Source of the DNA: Alteromonas abrolhosensis
GTDB taxonomy: Bacteria; Pseudomonadota; Gammaproteobacteria; Enterobacterales; Alteromonadaceae
Assembly: GCF_001953635.1 (NCBI RefSeq)
Contig: NZ_MEJH01000003.1
Location: 635,197-699,196 of the forward strand
Direction: 5' to 3'
Length of the DNA stretch: 64,000 bases
Shown here: positions 27,680-36,079 of the stretch, piece by piece
Position numbering within the stretch: position 1 is the first letter of the stretch
Layout: every line of letters begins with the position of its first letter
Position numbers and translations under genes: made by a program
The notes under the pieces: generated by a model
What the model was told of the DNA's origin: nothing
Database searches by the model: none
What the model saw: only the letters and a program-made list of their open reading frames with translations

Positions 27680-28840
27680 TTGGACAACACCTTAATTCCG
27701 CCAGCCAAAGCGCGAATCTCTGTTCCTGTTATTGCGCTGGGTATGTACGCAGTTGCGTCTGGCTATTTGATGAGTCTGATCCCACTAATGCTCAGCCATT
27801 ACAACCTAGACACGGCTATCGCCAGTTGGCTTGCCAGTAGCTTTTACGCAGGATTACTTGTAGGTGCCCTTAGCATTGAACCGCTGGTCACCCGCATTGG
27901 GTACAAGCACGGTTTTGCACTGTGTTTAGGCATCCTTGTACTTACTGTCGCAGTAATGCCTTTGTTTGCTCACACCGCGGTTTGGCTTGTGGCTCGGTTA
28001 GTGGCTGGCGTTGCTGTAGCGGGTGTATTTGTTATCGTAGAGTCGTGGCTTTTACACGGCGACGAAGCCGATAGAGCCAAACGTTTAGGCTTATACATGG
28101 GCGCACTTTACGGGGGAAGTTCTTTAGGTCAATTAGGTATTGGCGCTATTGGCGTAGGCGGCATGCTTCCTTTTGCTGCCATTTTCACCATGTTGATTTT
28201 AGCCATTGGCGTACTTTTGTTTGCAAAGAGCGAACAGCCTGAAGCTTCCCACAGTACGCCGCTGTCACTAAAGCAAATATCGAAACTAAATCATGCCGCA
28301 ATTATTGGTTGCATAGTGTCGGGCTTAACCCTAGGTGCCATTTACGGCTTAATGCCTCTTGAACTATTAAACCGCGGCATTGCTCATGACGATTTGGGTA
28401 GCTTAATGGCCTTAATTATTTTAGGCGCTATGGCAGTTCAACCTTTAATTCCTGCGCTATCCAAGTACTTAGGCCGCACGTTACTCATGGCACTATTTTG
28501 TTTACTGGGTGTCGCCGCCATAACATTAACCGCAGCGGTTAGCGGTATATACGCTTTGGGAGCAGGTCTGTTTCTATTAGGTATGGCAATATTTGCCCTA
28601 TACCCAGTGGCAATAAATCTCGCCTGCGACAAACTAGATGCTAGCTTCATTGTATGCGCCACACAGGTCATGCTTTTCAGCTACAGCGTGGGTTCAGTAG
28701 TAGGCCCACTCATTGCCGATAACTTTTTAGTAGGCCCTCAAGGGTTGATGGGCTACTTATTTGCGTGCTTACTTGCTACCAGTATTTATATGCTGATAGC
28801 CAGTGTTAAAACCAAAGGTCGTGCTATGGCAGGCGAGTAA
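27680..28840 (+). CDS. MFS transporter, YcaD-like
   Basis: A 386-residue carrier with twelve predicted membrane helices. The A-motif position reads IEPLVTRIGYKHG (after helix 2), and VIVESWLLHGDEADRAKRLGLYMGALYGGSSLGQ matches the VESWL block of the YcaD group; the substrate is unknown. The start is a TTG preceded by TAAGG 7 bases upstream; no ATG exists before helix 1, so the rare start is probably real. A hairpin spanning the stop codon (28832-28850) separates it from the convergent serine hydrolase. Confidence 0.82.
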   Translation: MDNTLIPPAKARISVPVIALGMYAVASGYLMSLIPLMLSHYNLDTAIASWLASSFYAGLLVGALSIEPLVTRIGYKHGFALCLGILVLTVAVMPLFAHTAVWLVARLVAGVAVAGVFVIVESWLLHGDEADRAKRLGLYMGALYGGSSLGQLGIGAIGVGGMLPFAAIFTMLILAIGVLLFAKSEQPEASHSTPLSLKQISKLNHAAIIGCIVSGLTLGAIYGLMPLELLNRGIAHDDLGSLMALIILGAMAVQPLIPALSKYLGRTLLMALFCLLGVAAITLTAAVSGIYALGAGLFLLGMAIFALYPVAINLACDKLDASFIVCATQVMLFSYSVGSVVGPLIADNFLVGPQGLMGYLFACLLATSIYMLIASVKTKGRAMAGE

Positions 28841-28882
28841 CACACTCGCCTTGTCCATCTTACTGCCCCTATTCTGGGGCAG
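28832..28882. terminator. Paired hairpins between convergent genes
   Basis: GGCGAGT/ACTCGCC (28832-28838 and 28844-28850, loop AACAC) covers the MFS stop codon. CTGCCCC/GGGGCAG (28863-28869 and 28876-28882) covers the stop of the serine hydrolase gene. Neither has a long T-run, so they may protect 3' ends rather than terminate strongly. Confidence 0.5.
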
Positions 28883-30311
28883 ATTCAAAATACGACACCT
28901 TATCGCTCCCCTTTCGCGACACTTTCAGCCGCTTTTTACCGCTTACTGTTTCAAGAGAAAGTCGGTTTGGATAACCTTCCACACCAAATTCTCCGTCACC
29001 AAGGTAAACAAGCTCCCCACTTTCGATATGACTCCACAGCAACAGTCTTCCTTGGTAGAAAAGCTGGTTATTCTGCTTGCTGATTTCGATGGTTTCTCCA
29101 AAGCCTGCAAGATATTTACCTTCAAAGTCATTTAACAGTTCAAGGGGAACCTTTTGCTTTACCACGGGCAAGCTTTTCTTCCAGTCGAGCTTTTCCGCAA
29201 CCGTTGCAATAACTGTTTCAATAACCGGAATTCGAGCAGGGTTGCCGCCGTTACCGAATATAGCGATACCTCTACCATCGCGCATTGTGCCCATGATTTG
29301 CCCTCCTGTTCCCGTGTTTGAACCACCATGAGAGAACCACTCTAGGTTGCCTTTAGCCTCAAGACGCATCCAGCCTAGTCCCCAACCACCTACAACATCG
29401 AGGGTTTCAATTTGAGTAGTATTACGCGCCACTGCTTGCGAGATTACCTTTGTATCATCGCCATTTAGTGCTCTTTGCATTTCGATAATCAATGTTGCCA
29501 TATCAAGGGCATTACTCCACATTCCCGAAGGCGCAATTTGCGGGCAAATTGGATATCCAGATTGGATCACGCTCAAATCGTCGTGATGAACGCTTGCCAC
29601 ATTTTTCAAAAATAGCGGGCTGTCAGGTTGATACATTGAAGTGTTTGCCATGTTAAGGGGCTTAAATAGCATTTCTTCTGCTAATTCAGGCAATGTCTTT
29701 CCAGTTAGATCTTCCAGCGCAATTTGCACAATAACGTAGCCACCGCCGCTATACGACCAAGTTTCACCAGGCTTAAATGCTAAGCTGATAGGCGAGTCAT
29801 AACGAGGTACGTTTACTCCGTTTAGGCTATCGATAGCCGTTGGCACAACGTCTCCTTTATAAAAGTCAGCAAACCCACTTTGTGTGGTGCCCGCAGTGTG
29901 ACTGAGTAACCGACGAAAGGTAATTTCCTCTGGGTTGGGAAACTGCTCTTTTTGCAGTGTCCAACGGGTGAGATACTTAGCTACAGAGTCGTCTAAACTA
30001 AGCTTGCCTTGCTCTTCGAGCATAGCCGCTAGTAGCGCGGTAACTGGCTTGGAAATAGAAGCGGTAGAAAAGGCCGTTGACTGGTTAATGGCATCACCTG
30101 AGCCGAACACCTTTTCCCCAGCTGTGGCGGAATAGACAACATTGAAGTCGTCGATTACCGCGACGCTTACGCCACTTAATTTGTATTCTTTTAAGAGCTC
30201 GTTGAGTTCTGCTTGAGACAACAGTTGGTTGTCATTTGCGTGGGCTATTTCAAGTGGCGCATACCACAAAAGTAAAAGGATAAAGGCTACTAGTTTATTA
30301 ATGGGTGTCAT
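28869..30311 (-). CDS. Serine hydrolase of the beta-lactamase class C / esterase family
   Basis: A 480-residue exported hydrolase with a signal peptide (core about residues 8-24, ending AHA). S85-I-S-K88 (STASISKPVTALLAAML) is the SxxK active-site motif, W-S-Y-S-G-G the YxN-like second motif and S-H-G-G-S the HxG-like third. LLSHTAG upstream of the second motif is typical. The last 110 residues form a DUF3471-like beta-domain (EGKYLAGFGETIEISKQNNQLFYQ). Such proteins act on D-Ala peptides, esters or small lactams; the substrate is unknown, and it should not be read as a resistance gene. A CGGAGAG ribosome site precedes the ATG. Confidence 0.87.
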   Translation of the reverse strand: MTPINKLVAFILLLLWYAPLEIAHANDNQLLSQAELNELLKEYKLSGVSVAVIDDFNVVYSATAGEKVFGSGDAINQSTAFSTASISKPVTALLAAMLEEQGKLSLDDSVAKYLTRWTLQKEQFPNPEEITFRRLLSHTAGTTQSGFADFYKGDVVPTAIDSLNGVNVPRYDSPISLAFKPGETWSYSGGGYVIVQIALEDLTGKTLPELAEEMLFKPLNMANTSMYQPDSPLFLKNVASVHHDDLSVIQSGYPICPQIAPSGMWSNALDMATLIIEMQRALNGDDTKVISQAVARNTTQIETLDVVGGWGLGWMRLEAKGNLEWFSHGGSNTGTGGQIMGTMRDGRGIAIFGNGGNPARIPVIETVIATVAEKLDWKKSLPVVKQKVPLELLNDFEGKYLAGFGETIEISKQNNQLFYQGRLLLWSHIESGELVYLGDGEFGVEGYPNRLSLETVSGKKRLKVSRKGSDKVSYFESAPE

Positions 30312-30484
30312 ACATTACTCTCCGTATAAATTTCAGCCAAATGTAGCGTCAATTATTCGGTTTACGGCAACCTATTTCCTGAACTGCATCAGGCATTCCC
30401 CAAGTGCATTACTTCGACTTCATTAACAGTTAAAAACTGTGTACTGTGTTAACAATAACAACAAACAACACGCCCTAACTTCCC

Positions 30485-32371
30485 GTGCAAAAACTCAATT
30501 GGTTCTACTTAATGCTAATGACAATGCTCATTTGGGGCGTTGTACTTTTGCACGAACAGCCCACCCATTCACTGACATTTCCTTCTCAGGTCAGCATCCT
30601 CTATTCTGGGCAAGAGGAAGTACCAGCGGAGAACGATCCTCGATGGCAGGCTCACTCCCAGTCGGACATCGAACTGTCTAATGAAGTAAGGTGGCTCAAG
30701 TTCGCACTTGCGTTCAACGCAACATCAAATGGGTCGCAAGGTGTACAACAGACCGAGAGTGCGCCTAAAGGCTTGTTTGTTTCTATACTTGGCGCGTTTT
30801 CTGTTTATTTGAACGGCTATCACATTGGTGATAACGGCATGCCTGCAACAGCCGATAGCAAAGAATTGCCAGGTGAAATAGACAGTATATTCATTCTACC
30901 TTCACAGCACCTGAATACTGGTGATAACACGGTGATGGTAAGGCTGAGCAGCGAGTTTCGTCCAGATACCGCGCAAAGTAGTGGATTTTGGGTATTTGCA
31001 GACGACTTCGAAACTCTTGCCGCCATTAATGAGTGGCGTATCCGATTGCCCTTAATGATGCTAAGTGGCTTGGTTCTTGTCGCCATGTATTCATTTGTGG
31101 TGTACTTTTCATCGCTCAAAGAGCCTGCATACCTGTGGTTTAGCTGCCTATGCACCATGCTGATTCTATTAATCTTGGCCGAGTCATGGCGAGGTCTATT
31201 CGGTTACAGCTACCAGTGGCACATCCTTAGAATGGAAATCGTCCTTGGATTAACCCTTGTTATCAGCCTGGTGCTACCGCTCTTTTTCCTGTCTTTCTTC
31301 CGCTATTCAAAAACTTGGTTTATCAGTACCTTGCTTGTGTTGGTTATGGCTAGTTGTGGGGTACTGTTATATTTCGATGGTTACGATTACCGCAGCTTTT
31401 TGTTGTTCAGTGTGTCTTTGCTCATTAGCTTTATTATTGGTGTGGCCAGTATTTATAAACGGAAGAAGTACGCGTGGTTAATGACCATGGGAATAGTGGT
31501 ATTTGTTTCACCGGTTCTTATAAACCGATTTTCGTTTATGGACCAATATTTCTTTGTTTCGTTTAGTGGCTTAGCGCTTTTATTACTACTCGTGCTAAGC
31601 CAGACCCATGCTGAGAGACAGCGTGCACTTACGCAGTCAACGCTTACCACCCAGCGTCTGCAGCTTGAGCTTATAAAGAAGCAGCTACAGCCTCACTTTA
31701 TTCTCAATACCCTAACCGCAATTGAAGAGTGGATTGAAATCGCCCCTAAAGAAGCCATTGGGTTTATTCAGGCATTAGCATCGGAGTTTCGCCAAATGGC
31801 CAGCTTAAGCGATAGAGCCTTAATTACTTTACAGCAGGAAGTCGCCCTTTGTGAAAGTCACCTCAAAATTATGGGATACCGCTTCGACGCACACTTTTCA
31901 CTGCAAAAGCCGGAGATGTCAGAAAACAAAGGGCAGCAGCTTATTCCTCCCGGAGTATTACTCACCCTCATAGAAAATGCGTTTAGCCACAACAGATACG
32001 GCTCGGGAGAGTATCAATTTAGTCTTAGCTTTTCTGAACACCAAGAGGATGAAGCACAGGGTGTGTCCGTAGAGAATGCCAGGCATGATAAGAATAAAAG
32101 ACCTTCAACTACCTTGCTGTTTAAAGCTCAGCTTACTCAACACTATTCTTCCCAGACATTAGCATCAGAGAATAAAGATGGAACCGGTGTTGGCACCAAG
32201 TACATTAAAGCCCGGCTCACAGAAGCGTTTGGTAATGACTGGAAGCTAGTGGAATTTATTGAAGACAATTATTGGGTAACTAAGCTCACATTTCCAACAT
32301 CGTTCGTTTCGGGTGGGCAAAGTAACGCGCACGCCGAGCAGACCGAACAAATCACCTTACAAACGCTATGA
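30485..32371 (+). CDS. LytS/YehU-type membrane sensor histidine kinase
   Basis: A 628-residue kinase. One membrane helix near the N terminus (5-22) leads to a periplasmic jelly-roll-like domain (about 30-175) resembling the 7TMR-DISM extracellular domain (GLFVSILGAFSVYLNGYHIGDNG). Seven hydrophobic segments follow (about 188-375), then a His_kinase domain of the LytS class with KKQLQPHFILNTLTAIEEWI; H404 is the phosphorylation site. The ATPase N-box is PPGVLLTLIENAFSHN, and GVGTKYIKARL the G-box. The start is GTG with no obvious ribosome site. It overlaps the LytTR regulator gene by 4 bases, and the sortase substrate gene follows. Confidence 0.87.
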   Translation: MQKLNWFYLMLMTMLIWGVVLLHEQPTHSLTFPSQVSILYSGQEEVPAENDPRWQAHSQSDIELSNEVRWLKFALAFNATSNGSQGVQQTESAPKGLFVSILGAFSVYLNGYHIGDNGMPATADSKELPGEIDSIFILPSQHLNTGDNTVMVRLSSEFRPDTAQSSGFWVFADDFETLAAINEWRIRLPLMMLSGLVLVAMYSFVVYFSSLKEPAYLWFSCLCTMLILLILAESWRGLFGYSYQWHILRMEIVLGLTLVISLVLPLFFLSFFRYSKTWFISTLLVLVMASCGVLLYFDGYDYRSFLLFSVSLLISFIIGVASIYKRKKYAWLMTMGIVVFVSPVLINRFSFMDQYFFVSFSGLALLLLLVLSQTHAERQRALTQSTLTTQRLQLELIKKQLQPHFILNTLTAIEEWIEIAPKEAIGFIQALASEFRQMASLSDRALITLQQEVALCESHLKIMGYRFDAHFSLQKPEMSENKGQQLIPPGVLLTLIENAFSHNRYGSGEYQFSLSFSEHQEDEAQGVSVENARHDKNKRPSTTLLFKAQLTQHYSSQTLASENKDGTGVGTKYIKARLTEAFGNDWKLVEFIEDNYWVTKLTFPTSFVSGGQSNAHAEQTEQITLQTL

Positions 32372-33063
32372 TGAATATTACCCTAGTAGAAGATGAACCC
32401 ATGGTTGCCAAACGACTTGCTCGTTTTATAGACCAGTGTACCGACGATAAAACCACTATTCATCGCTTTTCCAGCCTCGATGATGCAGAAGAGCATTTGT
32501 CTAACCGCGACACAGACTTGCTCTTTCTAGATTTGAATTTGCATGGAAAAGACGGTTTTTCATTAATTCATCAACAGCTTGCCGCTCCTTATCACACCGT
32601 GGTGGTTTCAGCGAATACCGACAGGGCTTTAGAAGCGTTTGAGCTTGGCGTACTCGATTTTATTGGTAAGCCATTTACTCAAGAAAGAATAAGTAAAGCG
32701 ATAGAACGCTTTTCTCTGCATCAATTTAAGGGCCAATGTCAGCGGTTGTCATATCGCAAAAACAATGTGCTCTGTTTTATTCAAGTTGATGACATTCAAT
32801 TCATTCAAGCCGCTGGGCACTACAGTGAAATAACCACTAAAGACAATCAAACCATATTGCATGACAAGCACTTAGACAGGTTAATGCAAATTCTACCTCA
32901 AGGATTTATGCGAGTTCATCGCTCTTATGCGTTACCTCTTGATGAAGTTAAGCATATTGAACAACACTCAGGCGCGAAGTACATTGCACACCTGCACTCG
33001 GGCGCGAGTGTTCCAGTAGGAAGAACTAAATTCAATACGCTGGTTGATGCTCTGGGCCAGTAA
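32368..33063 (+). CDS. LytTR-family response regulator
   Basis: A 231-residue regulator. The receiver domain (1-120) shows the acidic pair E8-D9, the phosphate acceptor D55 (LLFLDLNLHG) and K in FIGKPF. Residues 130-230 form a LytTR DNA-binding domain (YRKNNVLCFIQVDDIQFIQAAGHYSEITTKD, GFMRVHRSYALPLDEVKHIE, PVGRTKFNTL). The start overlaps the kinase stop (ATGA), so the two are translationally coupled. LytTR proteins bind imperfect direct repeats; its targets are unknown, but the VIT/VWA and sortase genes 200 bases downstream are the obvious candidates. Confidence 0.9.
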   Translation: MMNITLVEDEPMVAKRLARFIDQCTDDKTTIHRFSSLDDAEEHLSNRDTDLLFLDLNLHGKDGFSLIHQQLAAPYHTVVVSANTDRALEAFELGVLDFIGKPFTQERISKAIERFSLHQFKGQCQRLSYRKNNVLCFIQVDDIQFIQAAGHYSEITTKDNQTILHDKHLDRLMQILPQGFMRVHRSYALPLDEVKHIEQHSGAKYIAHLHSGASVPVGRTKFNTLVDALGQ

Positions 33064-33266
33064 AGTAAAAGTACAAACTACATACTTTTTTCGTTATTCC
33101 GATATCGCGGGACTTCAGCGACCATCTTGCTTCGACCAACAAATGACTAATTTCTAAAATCTGTTATTCGCCACCATTGCCCATTAGATTGCCATAATCT
33201 CTGTTCACAATTCGCCCTATTCAGGGTGTTAAATGGTAAGTATCGATACTAAAGCGAGCTTACCTG

Positions 33267-35450
33267 ATGCTATTTTCCAAAACACCCAAACGGGATTATT
33301 TAATGCCTGCCAATACTCACAAACCTTGGTTTAGGGAACGGCAACATGCAGCCAAGCCGCGTAATCACAGGTTGCTTATCCTTGCTTCCTTCCTGTGCTT
33401 TTTGCTTGGTGTAGTAGTTAGCCCGCTAAGTCGCGCTGAGTCTGGCGAATTGATGCTGCAAAGCGTGGACGGTGAGTCTTCCCCCGCTCTATTGCATTCA
33501 ACTGACGTGGATTTACAGGTGAATGGCATGATTGCTCATGTTACCTATTCTCAAAAATTCACTAACACCAGTAATGAATGGAAGCATGCCGTTTACACCT
33601 TTCCGCTTAATGAAAACGCGGCGATTAACAGTATGGAAATGCGTATAGGAGACAGAATAATTCGGGGGCAAATTAAGCCGAAGGCAGAAGCGAAAGAAGC
33701 ATTTGAAGCGGCCAAAAAAGCGGGAAAAAAAGCCAGTTTAACAGAGCAACAACGCCCAAACTTATTCACTCAGCAGGTCGCGAATATAGCGCCGGGTGAG
33801 GAAATAACGGTGACACTTCAGTATGTCCAACAGGTAGACTACCGCGATGGAAAATTTACTTTTCACTTGCCTACTACGCTCACTCCTCGCTATTCGCCCG
33901 GCATTCCGCTAAATCAGTTTAACGAGAATATAGAGGCTGAAATATCAGGTACAGGTTGGGGAGAACCCACAGATCAGGTACCCGATGCCAGAGCTATCAC
34001 GCCTTTTATGAGAGAAGGCAATGAAGGCCCGCAACTTACGTTCAACGCAACACTAAATACCGGTTTAACGCTTAATAGCGTCACTAGCAGAAATCACCGT
34101 GTGAATTGGTCAGAATCGACAGGTAATTATCTTGTCACCTTTAATCAAAGCAATATCAAAATGGACCGAGACATTTGGCTAGAGTGGCAGCCTTCGCCCT
34201 CTAGTGCACCACAAGCAGCTATTTTCACTGAATCGAAAGGTCAGCATGACTACGCCCTTGTTATGCTAATGCCGCCACAAGTGAAGAGCCAAGATTTACA
34301 GGATTTTGATCGCGATATCACCTTCGTTATCGACACGTCAGGCTCGATGGGAGGTCGCCCGATTGTCGACGCAAAAGAGAGTTTACAATTAGCGATAGAC
34401 CGCTTGAGTGAGAAAGACCGATTTAATGTTGTTGCATTTAACAATGATACCACGCGTTTGTTTGAAACCTCGGTAGAGGGAACAACACGAAACAAGCAAT
34501 ATGCGAGGGACTTTGTAAAGCACCTCAATGCAGGTGGCGGCACTGAAATGGCGCCAGCCCTTAATGCCGCACTTAAACGCACGACAGCTGAAAACTATAT
34601 AAAACAAGTTGTCTTTATCACCGATGGGGCGGTAGGCAATGAAGCTGCATTGTTCTCCCAAATAAAGAACGAACTCGGTGATGCGCGCCTTTTTACAGTG
34701 GGCATAGGAAGCGCGCCTAATAGCTATTTTATGACGCGAGCCGCTCAATTTGGTCGCGGAAGCTATGTTTTTGTTAGCAATACGGCAGATATTAAACAGC
34801 AAATGGATAGCTTGCTTTATAAATTAGAAAGCCCTGTGTTGAGTGATTTGAGCCTCACTCTTCCGGCTGGCTATGCACAGTCAGCAGAGATTTACCCTTC
34901 TAAGATCCCTGATTTATACGCGGGTGTTCCTTTGCTTTTGAATGTGAAACTGCCTCATAACGCCGGTACAAGCGGAAAAATAACTCTTCAGGGCGCACTT
35001 GTAGACAAGCAGGGCACTACTCGCGAGTGGACCCGTTCGGTAGCTATATCGCCATCGTCGACAGGTTCTACTCAACACCTTGGCGTAGCGACTGCTTGGG
35101 CAAGAAAGAAAGTGGCGGCGTTAATGGATGAAAAAGCATTAGGGCGAAATGTAGAAGAAGTAAAACAAGACATACTTGCTGTAGCCCTGCCCCATAAACT
35201 GATAACAGAGTTCACCAGCTTCGTTGCTATTGAAGAAAAAATAGCAAATACACAGGGCATACCGTCTTCCACCGAAAACGTAAGAAACTTAATGCCACAG
35301 GGAATGCAATTCAGACAAATCAGTTACCCCCAAACCGCAGCGGGTGTATCTGAACATGTCGTATTAGGCATGATTGCCATGCTTTTATTGTCGCTTTTTC
35401 ACAGCATCGCCTTTTTGCGAAACAAAGGGGGGACGAGGTTAGCACCTTAA
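33267..35450 (+). CDS. Sortase-target VIT/VWA surface protein (marine proteobacterial type)
   Basis: A 727-residue exported protein. A signal region (about residues 35-57) precedes a VIT domain (60-210, with VNGMIAHVTYSQKFTN, AVYTFPLNENAAI and RPNLFTQQVANI) and a von Willebrand A domain whose metal site is DTSGS (356-360). The C terminus is a cell-wall-type sorting signal: YPQTA (about 687-691), then a hydrophobic helix (HVVLGMIAMLLLSLFHSIAFL) and a basic tail RNKGGTR. This fits the dedicated target of class GN sortases. The gene for such a sortase follows 43 bases later. ATG 33303 (MPANTHK) is an alternative start. In a Gram-negative the anchoring site is unclear. Confidence 0.88.
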   Translation: MLFSKTPKRDYLMPANTHKPWFRERQHAAKPRNHRLLILASFLCFLLGVVVSPLSRAESGELMLQSVDGESSPALLHSTDVDLQVNGMIAHVTYSQKFTNTSNEWKHAVYTFPLNENAAINSMEMRIGDRIIRGQIKPKAEAKEAFEAAKKAGKKASLTEQQRPNLFTQQVANIAPGEEITVTLQYVQQVDYRDGKFTFHLPTTLTPRYSPGIPLNQFNENIEAEISGTGWGEPTDQVPDARAITPFMREGNEGPQLTFNATLNTGLTLNSVTSRNHRVNWSESTGNYLVTFNQSNIKMDRDIWLEWQPSPSSAPQAAIFTESKGQHDYALVMLMPPQVKSQDLQDFDRDITFVIDTSGSMGGRPIVDAKESLQLAIDRLSEKDRFNVVAFNNDTTRLFETSVEGTTRNKQYARDFVKHLNAGGGTEMAPALNAALKRTTAENYIKQVVFITDGAVGNEAALFSQIKNELGDARLFTVGIGSAPNSYFMTRAAQFGRGSYVFVSNTADIKQQMDSLLYKLESPVLSDLSLTLPAGYAQSAEIYPSKIPDLYAGVPLLLNVKLPHNAGTSGKITLQGALVDKQGTTREWTRSVAISPSSTGSTQHLGVATAWARKKVAALMDEKALGRNVEEVKQDILAVALPHKLITEFTSFVAIEEKIANTQGIPSSTENVRNLMPQGMQFRQISYPQTAAGVSEHVVLGMIAMLLLSLFHSIAFLRNKGGTRLAP

Positions 35451-35493
35451 GCTCATTTCTTTATTTTTTGACTGAACATTGCTTGGACAAACA

Positions 35494-36063
35494 ATGATTA
35501 AATACTCTTTTACCATCATCTTAGTCTTGGTCGCCACAGCCAGCTTTGGCAAAGCTGGCTGGATATTACTGAAAGCTGAGCTGGCGCAATATTTAATTCA
35601 ATCTTCGTGGGAAGAAACGCTAGCCACTGGCGCTAACCAGAAGCCTTGGCGTTGGTCTGATACTTGGCCAGTGGGCAAGCTGGTTCATGCCAAAAGCGAA
35701 ACACAGTTGTATGTACTAGAAGGCGCACAAGGAAATGCCCTTGCATTTGGCCCTGGACACCACACCGACTCGCCCCCACTCGGACAGGGTGGTAGTGTGA
35801 TAGGCGGGCATAGAGATACTCACTTCACGTTCTTAAAGAAGGTGAGAGCCAGAGATATTATGCAATTACAGTTGCCGAACTCACAGTGGGTAACCTATCG
35901 GGTTGTATCGAAGACGATAGTCGATGCCGCCTCGGCAATGAAAGTAGATGTAAATGGGCAGCAGCTCTATTTAGTTACCTGCTACCCATTTAATGCGGTA
36001 TCAACACAAAGTAATTTACGCCTTGTTGTTGAGCTGGTCGAAACTGAAAGCCAGCGAACCTAA
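35494..36063 (+). CDS. Class GN sortase
   Basis: A 189-residue sortase with one N-terminal membrane helix (4-28). The catalytic triad is visible as H106 (SVIGGHRDTHF), C163 (LYLVTCYPFNAV) and R176 (TQSNLRLVV). The GGHRDTHF and TCYPF blocks are the form seen in the single dedicated sortase of marine proteobacteria. It should cut the Y-P-Q-T-A motif of the preceding VIT/VWA protein and join it to an amine acceptor not yet known in Gram-negatives. A TTG 15 bases upstream is a possible earlier start. It is the last gene of the run that begins with the LytS-type kinase. Confidence 0.9.
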   Translation: MIKYSFTIILVLVATASFGKAGWILLKAELAQYLIQSSWEETLATGANQKPWRWSDTWPVGKLVHAKSETQLYVLEGAQGNALAFGPGHHTDSPPLGQGGSVIGGHRDTHFTFLKKVRARDIMQLQLPNSQWVTYRVVSKTIVDAASAMKVDVNGQQLYLVTCYPFNAVSTQSNLRLVVELVETESQRT

Positions 36064-36073
36064 ATAGGTTCGC
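36054..36073. terminator. Hairpin between sortase and metal pump genes
   Basis: GCGAACC (36054-36060) and GGTTCGC (36067-36073), loop TAAATA containing the sortase stop. It sits in the 16-base gap between two convergent genes and could serve both, though no T-run follows. Confidence 0.45.
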
Positions 36074-36079
36074 CCACAA

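Noticed and set aside
28869..30311. Class C beta-lactamase resistance gene
   Set aside because: SxxK is present, but the C-terminal DUF3471-like domain and length fit the broad serine hydrolase group.
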